Below are positions 7,826 through 18,596 of a stretch of 64,000 bases of DNA, piece by piece; within the stretch, counting starts at the first letter, position 1; the number at the start of each line of letters is the position of its first letter. The DNA is from Entoloma clypeatum (lineage: Eukaryota; Basidiomycota; Agaricomycetes; Agaricales; Entolomataceae): the NCBI GenBank assembly GCA_963565915.1, contig OY751489.1, forward strand, positions 558,001 through 622,000, in the 5' to 3' direction. The translations under genes were made by a program, and so were the position numbers. The notes beneath the pieces are model-generated. The model ran no database searches. It had not been told where the DNA came from and was given only the letters and a program-made list of their open reading frames with translations.

Positions 7826-10800
7826 TTATCGTGGGCGAGATGGGTTCTGCCGATGGAAATCACAGATCAGATCTTGAGTGTTCTGAATGTTGGTTTGAGG
7901 TTCCCATGTGTTCTCTTCTGGCCATATCCTTCCCACTGGATGAGGTACTGGATCTTTCCATGGAACTTTTGAGAGTCTAGGATCATAGACACATGGTACT
8001 CTTCTCGTCCTTCAACAATGATCGGATCAGGGGCTGGTTTCCTTTTCTGGATGGCATACTTTGGGGTTTTGTATGGTGACGACAGGGTCTCGTTGAACAC
8101 AGGGTGAATCATCTTCCAAGTCTTTGCAAGGTCAAGAAGGTACGCGCTAGCCCCTTTCTTCTCTAGGACTTTGAATGGTCCATGTCGGAGTGCATCAAGT
8201 TTCTTTGAGGGGTGATTGGTCCTGATGTTAGTCTCTTCTAGCCACACCTTATCTCCAATGCGGTAGTCCAGAGACGGACTTTGTCGTGTGTCAACTGTCT
8301 TCTTCATCTGATCCTGTGCTTGTTTCAGTGCTGCATTGGCTTCTTCTCATGCCTGTTTGAGTCTCTTCAAGAAGTTGTTGGCAGCCAGATTGGTATCTTC
8401 TAACACAAGTTCTCCCTTCCAAGGATGTAAACCGTAGTTGAGGTAGAATAGGGTGTGCTTCGTTGCCTGATGTTCTTTGTCATTGTACTGGAACTCTGTG
8501 ATTGTGATCCACTCAGCCCAATCATCCTGTAGATGGTTGACAAAGTTCCGTAAGAACGCCTCCGTTTCCTGATGTGATCGCTTGGCCTGTCCATTGGTTT
8601 GTGGGTGGTACGCGGTGGACAGATTCCTCTTGATCCCTAGCATGCGGCAGAGTATCTCCATGAACTTCACAGCGGACTGCGGTTCCCTATCACTGATGAT
8701 CTTCTTGGGGATCCCATGAAGCTTCCATATCTGATCCCGATAGATCTTGGCTAATCCTTCAGCTGATAGTTCCACGGTTGTCGGAATGAGGTGAAGCATC
8801 TTCGAATGTCTATCTGTGATGACCAGAATTGCATTTTTTCCATCAGATTCTGGTATCGGTCCCACGACGTCGATTCCTATGTCTTCCCATGGGTGACTTG
8901 GTGCTGCATGGGGATGTAGCGGAGCATGTCGCTTTTGTTGGTTAATCTTGTTGTGTTGACAGGTGTCGCAACCCTTCACGTACTTCTTCACATCATGCAG
9001 TATGGTAGGCCACCAGTAGGTGCGAGTGAGGAGTTCATGTGTCCGGTACTGTCCTGGATGTCCAGCCACTGGTGCATTGTGTGATTCGAACATTAATTCT
9101 TGTCGTAATTGTGGATCTGGCAGGACGTAGACTTGTTCTCCTGCATAGGTGATCCCATTCTCCTGTTGATACCAATGAGGATTCTTTTTTAGGCCCTGCA
9201 CTACTTCTGTCTCCATGCGGTTCGAAGCCTTGATGCGTGCGATCCATGGGTTTTCGATGGTTGTGATGTTTCCAATTTTGATGGAATCAGATGTCTCACC
9301 CCCTTCAAAGAATTGTTCCTCTGTGAACATCTCCATTTGTACCACATCTTCTGATTCCAACCGTTTCAAGAATAGTCCCTCCTTGAGCATTTGGTCACTG
9401 TCCTGTGGTTCGAGTTCCGCTTCATACCAGGGTAAGCGTGACAGGATGTCCGCTTTCACATTGGTCTTGCCAGGCACATGCCATAATTCGAAGTCATAAT
9501 CTTGTAACTTCATTTTCCAGCGTCGCTGTCGTTGATTCAGGTCCTGAGGACGACGGAAATATTCCAGGTTCTTGTGATCAGTCAAGATTTCGAAACGTTC
9601 CCTGGCTTCGAGCAGATAGTGTCTCCAATCTTTTAACGCTTCTACGACCGCCAGGAGTTCCTTGTCATATATCTCGTAATTCTGTTTGGCCGTGGACATG
9701 GTCCGCGACAAGAACGCGATGGGGTGCCATTTGTCGTCTTGCTTCTGAGAGAGTACTGCTCCAATTGCATAGCCCGATGCATCGGTTTCAACCCTGAACT
9801 GTCCCTCTGGTTTAGGTAATGCCAAGACTGGTGCCGATGTAATTGCCCGTATGAGACCTTCAAAAGCTTGTTGCTCTGTTGATCCCCAAGTAAATGCCAT
9901 ACCGCCTGTGAGCGCGGTGAGAGGTTTCGCGATGTTTGAGTACCCTTCAATAAAACGTCGATAGAAGTTAGCAAATCCAAGGAACTTCTGAACTTCCTTT
10001 TTTGATGTGGGTGCTCGCCAGTTTCGAATTGTATCCACCTTCTCAGTTTCCATCTCAACACGTCCCTCACCAACCACATATCCCAATATAGGACATTTCG
10101 TTACTTCCCATAAACACTTCTTCTCCTTTAGGAACAAATCATTGTCCGATAGGATCTGTAGGATTTCTTCAGTGTTTCGCGCGAGTTCTTCCTTGGTTTT
10201 ACCGATAACCACGATGTCATCCATGTAGATCACGCAGATACGTCGGCGGATCTGGTCCCGGAATAGACTAGCCATCATTCGAGAGAACGTTCCCGGGGAG
10301 TTGCAAAGACCAAAAAACATGACCAATGGTTCAAACAATCCTCAACTGGTGAGGAAGGCAGCTTTCCATTCATCGCCCTCCTTAATCCGGACGTTGTTAT
10401 AGCCCCACATGATGTCCATTTTATTGAAGTAGACCGCATCTTTCAGTACGTCCAAGAGATCGGATATTCATGGGAGTGGGAACTTGTCTTTGACCGTGAA
10501 TTTATTGACCATGCGGTAATCTTGTACCAATCGTTTGGAGCCATCCTTTTTGTTGATGAAGAAGCAAGGGGAGGCATAAGGGGATTTGGACGGGCGGATC
10601 TTTCCCGTTGCTAGACCCTCGTCAATGAATGCGTCCAATTCTTCTTGTTCCTTTTGCGTCATAGGATATGTATTTCCCCCTAGTTCCTTTGGTGCGTCCG
10701 GTGTAAGTTCGATACCATGGTCCCATTCCCTCTCCTTTGGGATCTTATCCAACTTCTCTTTCTCAAAGAGATGAGCAAATCGTTCAACATATGAGGGTCA

Positions 10801-11433
10801 TTTGGTTGTGGGAGGTGGTGTGGGAGTGACAGCTTCCAAAATAGGGTCTCCAGGCTTCCATTTCTGATCCGACTTTTTGGGTGCATCTTTGTCGCGCACC
10901 TCGACCATGCGAACCCGGTGTTTGTGACCATTAAGGTTAATTCTAAAATCCAAGTGTTTGGTCCGACATGTTGTTGGGCACCGGTTAAATGTTACCGCGC
11001 CGGTTGTCCAATTGATTGTGGGGTTGTGGTGTACCAACCAGTCATGTCCCAAGAGCATGTCTGTTCTCCCAATGTCTAGTACCATTGCTTCCATGGTTTC
11101 CTGATGTGCTCCCAAATCCAGCTTGACTTCGGCAAGTTGGCTCGCTTTCTGTTGTCAATTTGGTGATCCATCCGCATTTAGAATTGCTATGGGTGGTATT
11201 CCTCGTGTGGGGAGGTTCTGTTCGCGTACTATTCTGGGATGAATGCATGTGCGTTCACATCCGCTGTCAACCTCAGGTCGGATAACCTTTGGTCCTCGTC
11301 GTGTTTTGAGCTGAGCTAACAGCCTGATTTCTTGTCTTTTCGGAGATTTATCTCCCTTCACAATCTTAGTCGACGCAGCGGCTCGCTTGGCAGGGATGAC
11401 ATAGGTTCTATTGTCTGCAGTCATACAAGACAA
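7826..11433 (-). pseudogene. pol of the second Ty3 element, broken by five TGA stops and one frameshift
   Basis: All segments are in one frame: a protease region (DSG-like VDSGCERTCI near 11250, then LLGHDWL near 11055), reverse transcriptase (YMDD near 10220), RNase H (VETDASGYAIGA near 9780), integrase zinc domain and DDE core (to about 8400), and a chromodomain (about 8020-7826). In-frame TGA codons sit at 11155-11157, 10798-10800, 10468-10470, 10342-10344 and 8347-8349. The chromodomain loses its frame near 7910 by what looks like one missing base; the alternative frame carries the conserved end to a TAA at 7826-7828. At least three of the stops fall where related proteins have Arg, consistent with CGA to TGA transitions. 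Confidence 0.9.
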
Positions 11434-11474
11434 GCAAGTCCGTTTAATAGATAAGGGTTGCGACTTAGCGTCGT

Positions 11475-12677
11475 TTAATCTGACCCTTCGGGAAAATCCT
11501 TCTTGTCGGCTTCTAAGATTGTGGTTTCATCATTCTCGGCCTCTTCTTCGGACACCTTCCTAACCCTTCCGGAGTTCTTCTTCGGCTTGCGGCAGTTGCG
11601 CGTGATATGGCCTTCTTGGTCACAGTTGAAACACTTGCAACCATCTTTCTTCTTTGGAGTGCTACAGTCTTTAGCCAGATGACCGAAGCGTTGACAGTTG
11701 TAGCAACGGGCTACTCCTGCTTTGTCGATCTCCATGGCTTTGCCCTGACCACCATAAGTGGTACCCGATCTGGTGCGCATGTCGCCGCCACCTCGGATGA
11801 CCAGTGCGTGTCCTTCCATCTGTCGTCCCTTGTTTCGGATCTCCTTTGCGTAATCGGTGTATGTCTTGCCATCGCTGGCCACTTGTTCAGAGATTCTGCG
11901 GTTGACGTTCTTCTCTAGGATGTATTTTCCAGTTTCTTCGCCAAGGTTTGACAGTTTCAAGAGTTCTTCAAATTCATCCAAGAATTCATCAACAGTGCGT
12001 TTCTCTTGTTTCAGGACTTCGAGTCTCGCTTTGGCAGCGACCGACTTGTTGGCGATGGAGAATCATGTGGCGATATCATCAGAAAAACCTAGCCAGGTGA
12101 TGTTCTCATTGTCAACAGCAAGAGCGTCTAACTTGTTACTGGCCCAGTGTCTGCCGGACCCTTCCATCATGCAGGATAGCACCACAAGAATCTTCTGATC
12201 ATCTGTGAGGCTCTTTTGGAACCTGATGTATAGTTTGGTGGCTTTCCACCACTCGTCAAAGGTGTGTCTGTCCTTGAACATCCCAGGATCCTTGATGATC
12301 TTGGATGTATCCATTGTTTGTACTGCCGGAGCTTCTGCCATGTCTAGAGTCTGCAGAGGAGAAGAGGGGTCGGGTTGTTGGGATGAAGATGGGGTTCGGG
12401 ATACAGGTAAGGATTGAAAATAAGTCCCTGTTCTAGGCGTCTGTTCAATATCTGACTGCGCGGAGTCAAAAGTAAATTCGTCAGGGGACTCATTGGCGGA
12501 ATTGGTGGCAAAACGTTCAGAGTATTTCCTCTGTAAATCTCTAAGGAATCTCTGTTCCTGCGCGTCTGTTGGTCGCGAGAAGGGGTCAAGTCTCTCGTTT
12601 CGTGCCCAGCAGTTGTACTCAGTCTGTTGTTCTTCGGTGGTGAAGTGGGCATAGATCTGCTGCTTCGAGTAAGACAT
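11475..12677 (-). pseudogene. gag of the second Ty3 element, one in-frame TGA
   Basis: The Gag frame starts at the ATG 12677 and runs about 400 codons, interrupted once by TGA at 12063-12065. Before the stop is a capsid-like region (HTFDEWWKATKLYIRFQ). After it are two CCHC zinc knuckles, CYNCQRFGHLAKDC and CFNCDQEGHITRNC, separated by a Lys-rich linker, then an acidic tail. Pol lies in another frame downstream. Confidence 0.85.
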
Positions 12678-13030
12678 GATGATGTGGCTCTGGGACGTCT
12701 CGATGTGAGCGTCCTAATCAATCTTCTGATAACGGTTGTCTGGACACCGATAAACTCTCTGATCTCTGTGATCCGACCTGTCTGAGGTCCTTCTTGAACG
12801 CGAAAGCTTTCGAGTTCGTTCTGTCGGGCGTTGTAACGCGCGATCTGGTGTTGCCGAGCAAGATGGATGCTCTCTGCTATCTCGCCATGGGGGCAATGCT
12901 CATCGTTGTCTAGTTCTTCGTCAAGCACCTGCTGTAGAATGTGATGGATCTCCGATTTGATGTACTGCTGGATGAGCATAAAATCAATACTGTCTCGAGG
13001 ACTTAGCTCCTCCTGTCGGGCTTCTGGCAT
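12344..13030 (-). CDS. Upstream ORF overlapping gag in the second Ty3 element (uncertain)
   Basis: The frame opens at 13030 and its first 117 or so codons precede the gag ATG in a different frame. That part is helix-rich (QQYIKSEIHHILQQVLDEEL). The later half overlaps gag and looks like a shadow. It may be an N-terminal Gag extension displaced by a frameshift, or a leader ORF. Evidence is limited to length and position. Confidence 0.35.
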   Translation of the reverse strand: MPEARQEELSPRDSIDFMLIQQYIKSEIHHILQQVLDEELDNDEHCPHGEIAESIHLARQHQIARYNARQNELESFRVQEGPQTGRITEIREFIGVQTTVIRRLIRTLTSRRPRATSSCLTRSSRSMPTSPPKNNRLSTTAGHETRDLTPSRDQQTRRNRDSLEIYRGNTLNVLPPIPPMSPLTNLLLTPRSQILNRRLEQGLIFNPYLYPEPHLHPNNPTPLLLCRL

Positions 13031-13120
13031 GCTGAATGGGTTACTGGTGAAGTCTTCAAAGAAGCGCGACGCCTTGACTCATCTGGTAGTTGCTCTCTTC
13101 GCTCTGGGCGAACCTAACAA

Positions 13121-13131
13121 GATTTAGCAAC
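13121..13131 (-). other. Primer-binding site with Tf1-type self-priming complement
   Basis: Two bases inside the 5' LTR, in element orientation, lies TTGCTAAATCT. Its exact complement AGATTTAGCAA occurs in the LTR at 13216-13206, 33 nt downstream of the start of a TATA box (TATATAAA, 13249-13242), where the transcript 5' end is expected. This is the arrangement of S. pombe Tf1, in which the mRNA 5' end primes its own reverse transcription. No tRNA was compared. Confidence 0.7.
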
Positions 13132-13133
13132 TT

Positions 13134-13534
13134 GTTATGCTTAACAAACCGTTCCAAGGTTCGGGCAGAGTATGCAGGAAAGTGGAAAGGCGAAGAGCAA
13201 AGTGATTGCTAAATCTAAGGAATTTACTATAGTACAAGAGGTTTATATAGATACTGACTATAGGCGATAGCAGATGAGTCAGTACTGCGGAAGGCAGTGC
13301 GCATGAGTAAGGCGACTGCGGAAGGCTATGTACAGTGAGTAAGCTGACTGCGGAAAGCAAGTCAGCGCGGGAGCAAAGTATACTAAAGGGGATGACAAAG
13401 TAAGGTAGTGAGTCAGACTGGGAATCAAAGGTTGCAAAAGTAGACATTAGACACAGTAAGTTCGTAAGAGGGCGCCACGTTTGGATGATAGGTAAAAGAT
13501 ATGACGTGGTCCTCATACCGTAGAGTCCGTAACA
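13134..13534 (-). repeat. 5' LTR of the second Ty3 element
   Basis: A 401-bp copy of 6885-7286. In element orientation it has a TATA box at 13249-13242 and a predicted RNA start near 13216, so the R region begins there. Many differences from the other LTR are CG to CA or TG changes. Confidence 0.9.
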
Positions 13535-13539
13535 TATTA

Positions 13540-13663
13540 CGACCAAGTGTCCGGTCACGTGATCAAAAGTTTTTCCGACAAAGCCCCAAAATTCCGATAA
13601 ATCGAGAAAAATTCACAAAGAAATTTCAGAAAAAACCGTGACGTGTGACCGGACACTTGGTCG
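13540..13663. mobile_element. 124-bp MITE, Tc1/mariner-like
   Basis: The terminal inverted repeats start CGACCAAGTGTCCGGTCAC, the right end being its reverse complement with a small change, and both ends are flanked by TA (13538-13539 and 13664-13665). The centre is A/T-rich and non-coding. It abuts the second Ty3 element. Confidence 0.75.
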
Positions 13664-13688
13664 TAATGCATTAATGGTACAGTATCAC

Positions 13689-15143
13689 TAGTGCTCGGGG
13701 ATTTTCACAGGGCTAATTAGCCCCAGTAAATTAGCGTCAATTTCATTTTGCTCGAAAACCCCATGTATTTCAAAGTAAATTAGCCCAAGGTCGGGAACTG
13801 AAAAAAAAAAATATGCTGGAAATTGAAATTATAGATAGTTTGCAAACGCATGCCAAGTACAACTCTCGAACGTCGAGAATGATTGCGGACAGAGTTAATA
13901 CCCTACGTTCCTATCTTCTCAGACTACCAAAGTCCCTACCAGTTGCACGCGACACCTCCCGATATAACTTCAATCACTTCAGCCCTGATGTTGATTTTAT
14001 TCAAGACAATGGCGAAGAGGCTGCTACTAACTGAGAGCTTGAGGTCATACTAGGTTCACGTGCAAGCGGTGCACTGGTCCTCCCGGAACGTGGGCCTGGT
14101 GTTGTTGAGCTGGCAAATGTCCTCGAGAACTTCATCCAGAATTTTCCGCACTCGGCGCTGCCACTATTATGGTTAGCAGATGTTACGAAAGCAGCAGAAG
14201 GTACAATACTTGCCACTGGGGTGCAGCCCGTGCAGGTATGCAATCATTTGGGTGCAACTCTTATTGACATGCTGACTCGGTCGCAACATCTGCAGCAGCT
14301 GCCACCCCCTCACCCGAAGACGCCTGAGGCCGATCTTGCTCCAAGTCGAGACGTAACACAGCCAAAGATTGCAAAGCCAAAGAAGGCGAGCACCAAAGCG
14401 AAGGATGGAGGGAAGAGAAAACAAGAGACGAAGGAACTTTCCGATTTCGAGGATTCCACATTTACCGCTGCTGATGAGGACTGCGATGGGTGGAAAGGTG
14501 GTGCGAAGACCTTGCCGCTGCTTCTCGAAGTATCACTGCCATGCTTCAAAGCCCATGTAGCCGACGACGACATCGACAAAGACAAAAAATTCGCACGTTG
14601 CCTTGCGAGCAAAGGCTGCAAAACAAAATGGTCTTGGCCAAGACCACGTCAGCGAATTCTCGCGCATGCGGCAGGCTGCCGTTACTTGCCATCATCTTTG
14701 CAAGATGCCGCTGCGGTGTACTTGGCGGGACAGGCAAGTGGTCCTCCAGCTGTCATCCCACAGACACGTTCCCGAGAGGTCGTGATCAGCGACTCAGATG
14801 AGGAGCTCGAGCCGAAGTTGAAACGCGCCAAGGTTACTTCATCACTCAGCACGAATACCACATTGGATGTCTTTGTCGAGGGTGGGAGACAACAGGTACG
14901 GAAGAAGCTGAAAGACGAAGCCGACAACGCATTGTTGCGGTTCATTGTTCCTACGGTTTGGTGATATCAGATCGGTGATCGTTAGTCGGCCCTCGAGGCT
15001 AATTTACTGGTTAATTAGCGCTAATTAGCCCATACCTAATCTCTGTTAATTAGCTTTAAAATACGAGGGTAAATTAGAAAAATTCTGAGCGCCTTGCTAA
15101 TTTACTGGTCAATTAGACATCGTGTGAAAATCCCCGAGCACTA
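13689..15143. mobile_element. hAT-like DNA transposon, 1455 bp, non-autonomous
   Basis: Perfect 21-bp terminal inverted repeats (13689-13709, TAGTGCTCGGGGATTTTCAC...; 15123-15143) are flanked by the 8-bp direct repeat AGTATCAC (13681-13688 and 15144-15151), which is the hAT target size. Both subterminal regions have many TAATTAGC / TAAATTAGC motifs, typical of transposase binding sites. The interior encodes only an N-terminal, BED-like part of a transposase-type protein, with no room for the RNase H-like catalytic core. Confidence 0.85.
13813..14964 (+). pseudogene. BED-like zinc-finger protein inside the hAT-like element, one in-frame TGA or an unresolved intron
   Basis: One frame runs from the ATG at 13813 to a TGA at 14962, with a single internal TGA at 14032-14034. 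Just before that stop lies TACTAAC (14025-14031), a perfect branch-point sequence, followed by a TAG at 14049-14051, so the stop may sit inside an intron whose donor I could not fix. The C-terminal part has a zinc-finger-like pattern C-X4-C...H-X3-C (CLASKGC ... RILAHAAGC, about 14590-14690), as in BED domains of hAT transposases, then an acidic SDSDEELE tract and a basic KLKRAK. No DDE/hAT dimerisation region follows. It could be a truncated transposase or a DNA-binding protein retained by the element. Confidence 0.6.
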
Positions 15144-15151
15144 AGTATCAC

Positions 15152-15728
15152 TCCATCGGCTTACCTTCTCAAATCAGTGCATCTTTTTGTGCCGGCAGAG
15201 AGAATCGTTTTGGGTCGGACCCACCTCTATATTACTCGGTTAACTGCTGATATCGATATGTAGAGGATCCGAGGAAACGAAGCTTGAGCTTGAGTCCTTG
15301 CCCACTCTTGGTTCAATAATGGGGACATTATCTCGAGCATCCTGACCTCACCCATGATTGCCTATTCTTCTTGTTCTTGCCTTCCACAGAGTGTCGATCT
15401 ACCCGGCTCGACTTGAACACCTGGTCCCCTCGTTTTCCTTTCCACACAGCTTGGGAGGGGCACACGTCATCAAGGCAACGTTAATCCGAATATATTAGTC
15501 ATTCTGTGTTTTAAATCAGTGGGATAACTCTGGTCATACTCGTCCTTTGTACTTGAGTACTCGGCCCGCCGCGGGGTTCGCGCGGACCTATTCACATACT
15601 ATATCTACTTGACTCAGATATATCGTGCATAATCCCTCCCCGTTCCGGTCAGTCCAACTTACAGTTTTTTTTTTGCAATGTGGCGGACGGGCTCACTGGC
15701 TTCGGTCCTCAGATATATCGTCACGGTG
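15152..15728. other. Non-coding stretch upstream of the pectinesterase gene
   Basis: No convincing gene or repeat is seen. It presumably holds the pectinesterase promoter; a short T run at 15664-15673 lies just before the coding region. Confidence 0.4.
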
Positions 15729-17085
15729 ATGTACAAGTGCTTCGTCCTCGTATGGTTCGGGCTGTCTTGCCTCCATGTGGTTCTCGCGGCGTCGCGGACG
15801 AGGCCTCCTAGGGGAGCTGTGGTTGTTCGCACGAACACGACAACCAACGGAGAGTATCAAACCGTTTCATGCGCAGTTGCAGCGTTGCCCAATGACACGT
15901 CCTCGCAAACCATCTTCATCTACCCCGGGACCTACAACGAGCAGGTGTACATCAACCGTATCGGTCCGCTTACGGTGAGTCGAGCACGCTCATAGCATAT
16001 CCACCGCATGTATGATTGACGATCCTTGCAGATATATGGATACACGACAGACACGAGGAGGTATGCTTGCAATCAAGTGACGATACAAGCAAGCACCTCC
16101 GCAACCCAAGCGGGGTCAAACGATGCCAGCGGCACGTTTCGGATCCACAAGGACAACTTCAGGATGTACAATGTCGACGTGAGGAACGACTATGGCGAAG
16201 GGCTAGGTCCAGGAGGCCAGAACCAAGCAATCGCTCTCAGCCAGTTTGGAAACCAGGTCGGACTGTACGCCTGTGGCTTCTATGGGTACCAGGATACCCT
16301 ATACGCGAACCAGGGTAATCAGGTCTATCTCAGAGGTTACATCGAGGTACATAATTACTCGTGGAGTTTTGTCATCTCGTTTTGTTTTACGAGCACTGAA
16401 ATTTTCTCTTTTTTTTGCCGGTTGGCAGGGAGCGATCGATTTCATCTTTGGTAGATTGGGATCTGCGTACTTTGGAGGCAATACGATCGCAGTAAAGGGC
16501 CCGGGATACATCACGGCGAGCGGACGTAACTCGAACGATAATGGAAGCTGTGAGCTTGTATTTTTTTTTGTCTTATAAAATGCCTGGTGAACACGCCCGT
16601 GCTGACTGGACACACCGAGCAGATGTCTTCGAGCACAATAAGATTGTCCTTGCGACGGACGCCGTCAATGGAACCCCTGGCAACGTCTTCTTGGGACGGC
16701 CATGGGGAGGTATGCCCAATCAATTTCCTTCAACAGCATGGTACTGAACCGTCCTTTCTTCCTTCGCAGCTTATGCTAAGTATGAGTCATAAAATAACGC
16801 CAATCAGGCACGATCCACCTCATTGTTTTCCCTAGGGTCATATTTAAGCGCACCGTTGCGAACATCGCACTGAACAACACCATCTGGTCCATTTGGCACC
16901 CGGAAGACCAGCACACCAGCAATGTTGTCTTTGCCGAGTACCATAGCACAGGAGTCGGTTTCGATTGCGCCGAGAGGCCCAGCTTCGCTACCATCCTGAC
17001 CGCCAGCCAAGCTGTGGCTTATAACATCTCCACCACTGTAGGAAGCAACTATGCAAGTTGGGTGGATACGTCATTTTTGGTGTAA
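15729..17085 (+). CDS. Secreted pectin methylesterase (carbohydrate esterase family 8)
   Basis: The enzyme removes methyl esters from plant cell-wall pectin outside the cell. Six exons (15729-15974, 16032-16346, 16429-16549, 16623-16709, 16770-16779, 16836-17085) encode 342 residues, normal for the family. An in-frame ATG at 15678 exists, but the start at 15729 puts the hydrophobic signal peptide (MYKCFVLVWFGLSCLHVVLA) at the N-terminus. The family motifs are all present: PGTYNE; QAIAL; QDTL with the catalytic acid Asp; DFIFG with the nucleophile Asp; LGRPW with the substrate Arg. All introns are GT-AG, 56-82 nt. Exon 5 is only 10 nt and is needed to write YAK of the conserved YAKVIFK. No frame damage is seen. 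Confidence 0.93.
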
Positions 17086-17188
17086 ATGTCGAATATCGAT
17101 GTATTTCTTGTAGGTGTGTATATCGCGAATAATATATACATATATGTGACCTCAATTTGAATCATCGAGGGAAAAAACGAAAGAACAT

Positions 17189-17284
17189 TCCGGTACGGGG
17201 AATCGAACCCCGAGCTGCCGCGGGGACCTGTTTCCGAGGATTCTTTATGAAAGGCGGCAATGTTAGCCGTTACACCATACCGGA
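17189..17284 (-). tRNA. tRNA-Glu (anticodon UUC) with an intron of about 24 nt
   Basis: The acceptor stem TCCGGTA pairs with TACCGGA. The T arm holds GGGGTTCGATTCCCC, and the D arm matches the second tRNA-Glu in this window. The anticodon loop reads CTTTCA, giving TTC, followed by an intron at the usual site after position 37. Mature length is about 72 nt. Confidence 0.9.
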
Positions 17285-17703
17285 TTGTCGAAACTCCAGT
17301 TTTTCGATGTTGCAGAATACCCCAGGGTTGGAGGGATGGATTGAAAAGACGATCCTGCCTTCCTCGTGAGGGGCGCGACGGTGCGTGTAGGGGGAGAGGC
17401 AGTGAATGATGAATGGTCTGTGGCTGAGAGGGGGATTCACCCATATGGCCTCTCAGATTGTAAACTTTGAATCTAAGATTACTGGGTGCTACTGATTTCC
17501 GAATCTGCATACGTGCCAACCTTGCTGCAAATTCAAATCAAAGCAACCCCAATTAGCACGCATGTTTCTGCCTCGTCTTCCCATCACTATAAATAAAACT
17601 GGGTATTATAACTACATTTTTCAACGGTCTATTCTCCCCCTGGTGAGATAGCAGACGCAGCCGCTTGAGAAGCATCTCCAGTGTTCAGCGGAACTGGACA
17701 CAT
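17285..17703. other. Non-coding spacer between the tRNA and the MUS81-like gene
   Basis: I looked on both strands for the missing MUS81 nuclease exons (ERCC4-type motif) and found none; the interval has no other recognisable gene. Confidence 0.5.
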
Positions 17704-18596
17704 TCACTCGCTATCAGAAACCTCCAGGGTCTTGGATTTTGCTTGGTAGGTTCGGCGGAGAGATCCTACAGGTTTTGTTGTCAGGATCTCTGATCCACTT
17801 CGAGGTGAGCACGTATAGCACCTACTTCTTGGTTCTGTCTCTTCTTCTTTTGCGGTCGCCTTGGATGTGCGCCGCCGTGATGCTAAGCAGCGTGGTTGAG
17901 GTCAAAGCACATGAAACGCCAACGCATGGAACTTACGCTTTGGTTCCTCCTCCTCAACCTCGTCTCTATCTTTCTCAATTTCGTCCCTTTTGCGCTTGAC
18001 TTGCCGTTTGGGTGCAGCTGTTATGGAACTCAGTCAAACTGGTCACCGAACGCGACAGGAACGCTACCTATCTTCTTGGAAGACTCCGCTTCCTCTTCGG
18101 ATGACGCGTCAACAACCGCCTTACGCTTTGGAACAGCCGCCGCCTTCTTCTTCGCAGGGGCTATCGAAAGAGTTGACCTCGGGCGGTGAATCCATATGGA
18201 AGGAACTCACCTTTCGTTTTCTTTTTTATTTCAGGCATTTCTATCCCTTTCGTCTCGCAATATGCCTCGAGTTTCTCGATGAGTCTGATCGTAGAAAGAG
18301 GTCAATGCATACACGCGCTTAAAAAGGACGCGATGCGTCGTTATAACCTCTTTATACAGGTAGGCCCAACTCCTGAGAGTACTTTCAGCTCTTGCGGATG
18401 CTCGTACTTTACTGTGCAGGATTCAATCGCTCGTATAGCATTTTCATAGCCCGTCGCTCTGGGAGGTCCTCCGCGTGATTTGTAGTCTTTTTCACGGTGG
18501 AACTCTGTAACACGCGTTAATAGATGCCTAGGGCGCGATTTCTGGCAATTATGTACCTTTGACCCATCTCAGAAACAGAGGATTTGCGCACGGCAT
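17704..18596 (-). CDS. MUS81-like N-terminal fragment (helix-hairpin-helix domain, no nuclease domain)
   Basis: MUS81 is the catalytic subunit of the MUS81-EME1 structure-specific endonuclease acting on stalled forks and recombination junctions. Six exons (18596-18557, 18504-18348, 18284-18211, 18160-18068, 18017-17937, 17882-17704) join in frame to 207 residues. The start MPCANPLFLRWVKEF and the hairpin region (ELKVLSGVGPTCIKR, EKLEAYCETKG) match MUS81. A long Lys/Glu linker follows. Similarity then fades around CYTCSPRSGSEIL, where MUS81 has its SGAYAIL-type motif, and the frame ends. The winged-helix and ERCC4 nuclease domains are absent. It may be a truncated duplicate or the 5' remnant of a rearranged gene. 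The exon 2 donor (GTTATA) is weak. Confidence 0.7.

Larger units (their letters stand above)
6885..13534 (-). mobile_element. Second Ty3/gypsy chromovirus, minus strand, full length but decayed
   Basis: Two LTRs (13134-13534 as 5' LTR, 6885-7286 as 3' LTR) flank gag, pol and a small downstream ORF, all on the minus strand. Both LTRs start TGTTACGG and end CATAACA in element orientation. The flanks (GCAAC on the left, TATTA on the right) do not match, so no target duplication is seen. The LTRs differ at a few percent of sites, many of them CG versus CA or TG. The coding frames carry TGA stops and one frameshift, so the copy is dead for pol. Confidence 0.9.

Noticed and set aside
14310..14621. 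Minus-strand frame inside the hAT-like element
   Set aside because: It overlaps the zinc-finger protein on the other strand and has no family features.
17285..17703. Possible MUS81 nuclease exons downstream of the fragment
   Set aside because: No ERCC4-type motif was found on the minus strand before the tRNA.
17739..18449. Plus-strand frames over the MUS81-like exons
   Set aside because: The minus strand encodes recognisable MUS81 residues with in-phase introns; the plus frames do not.
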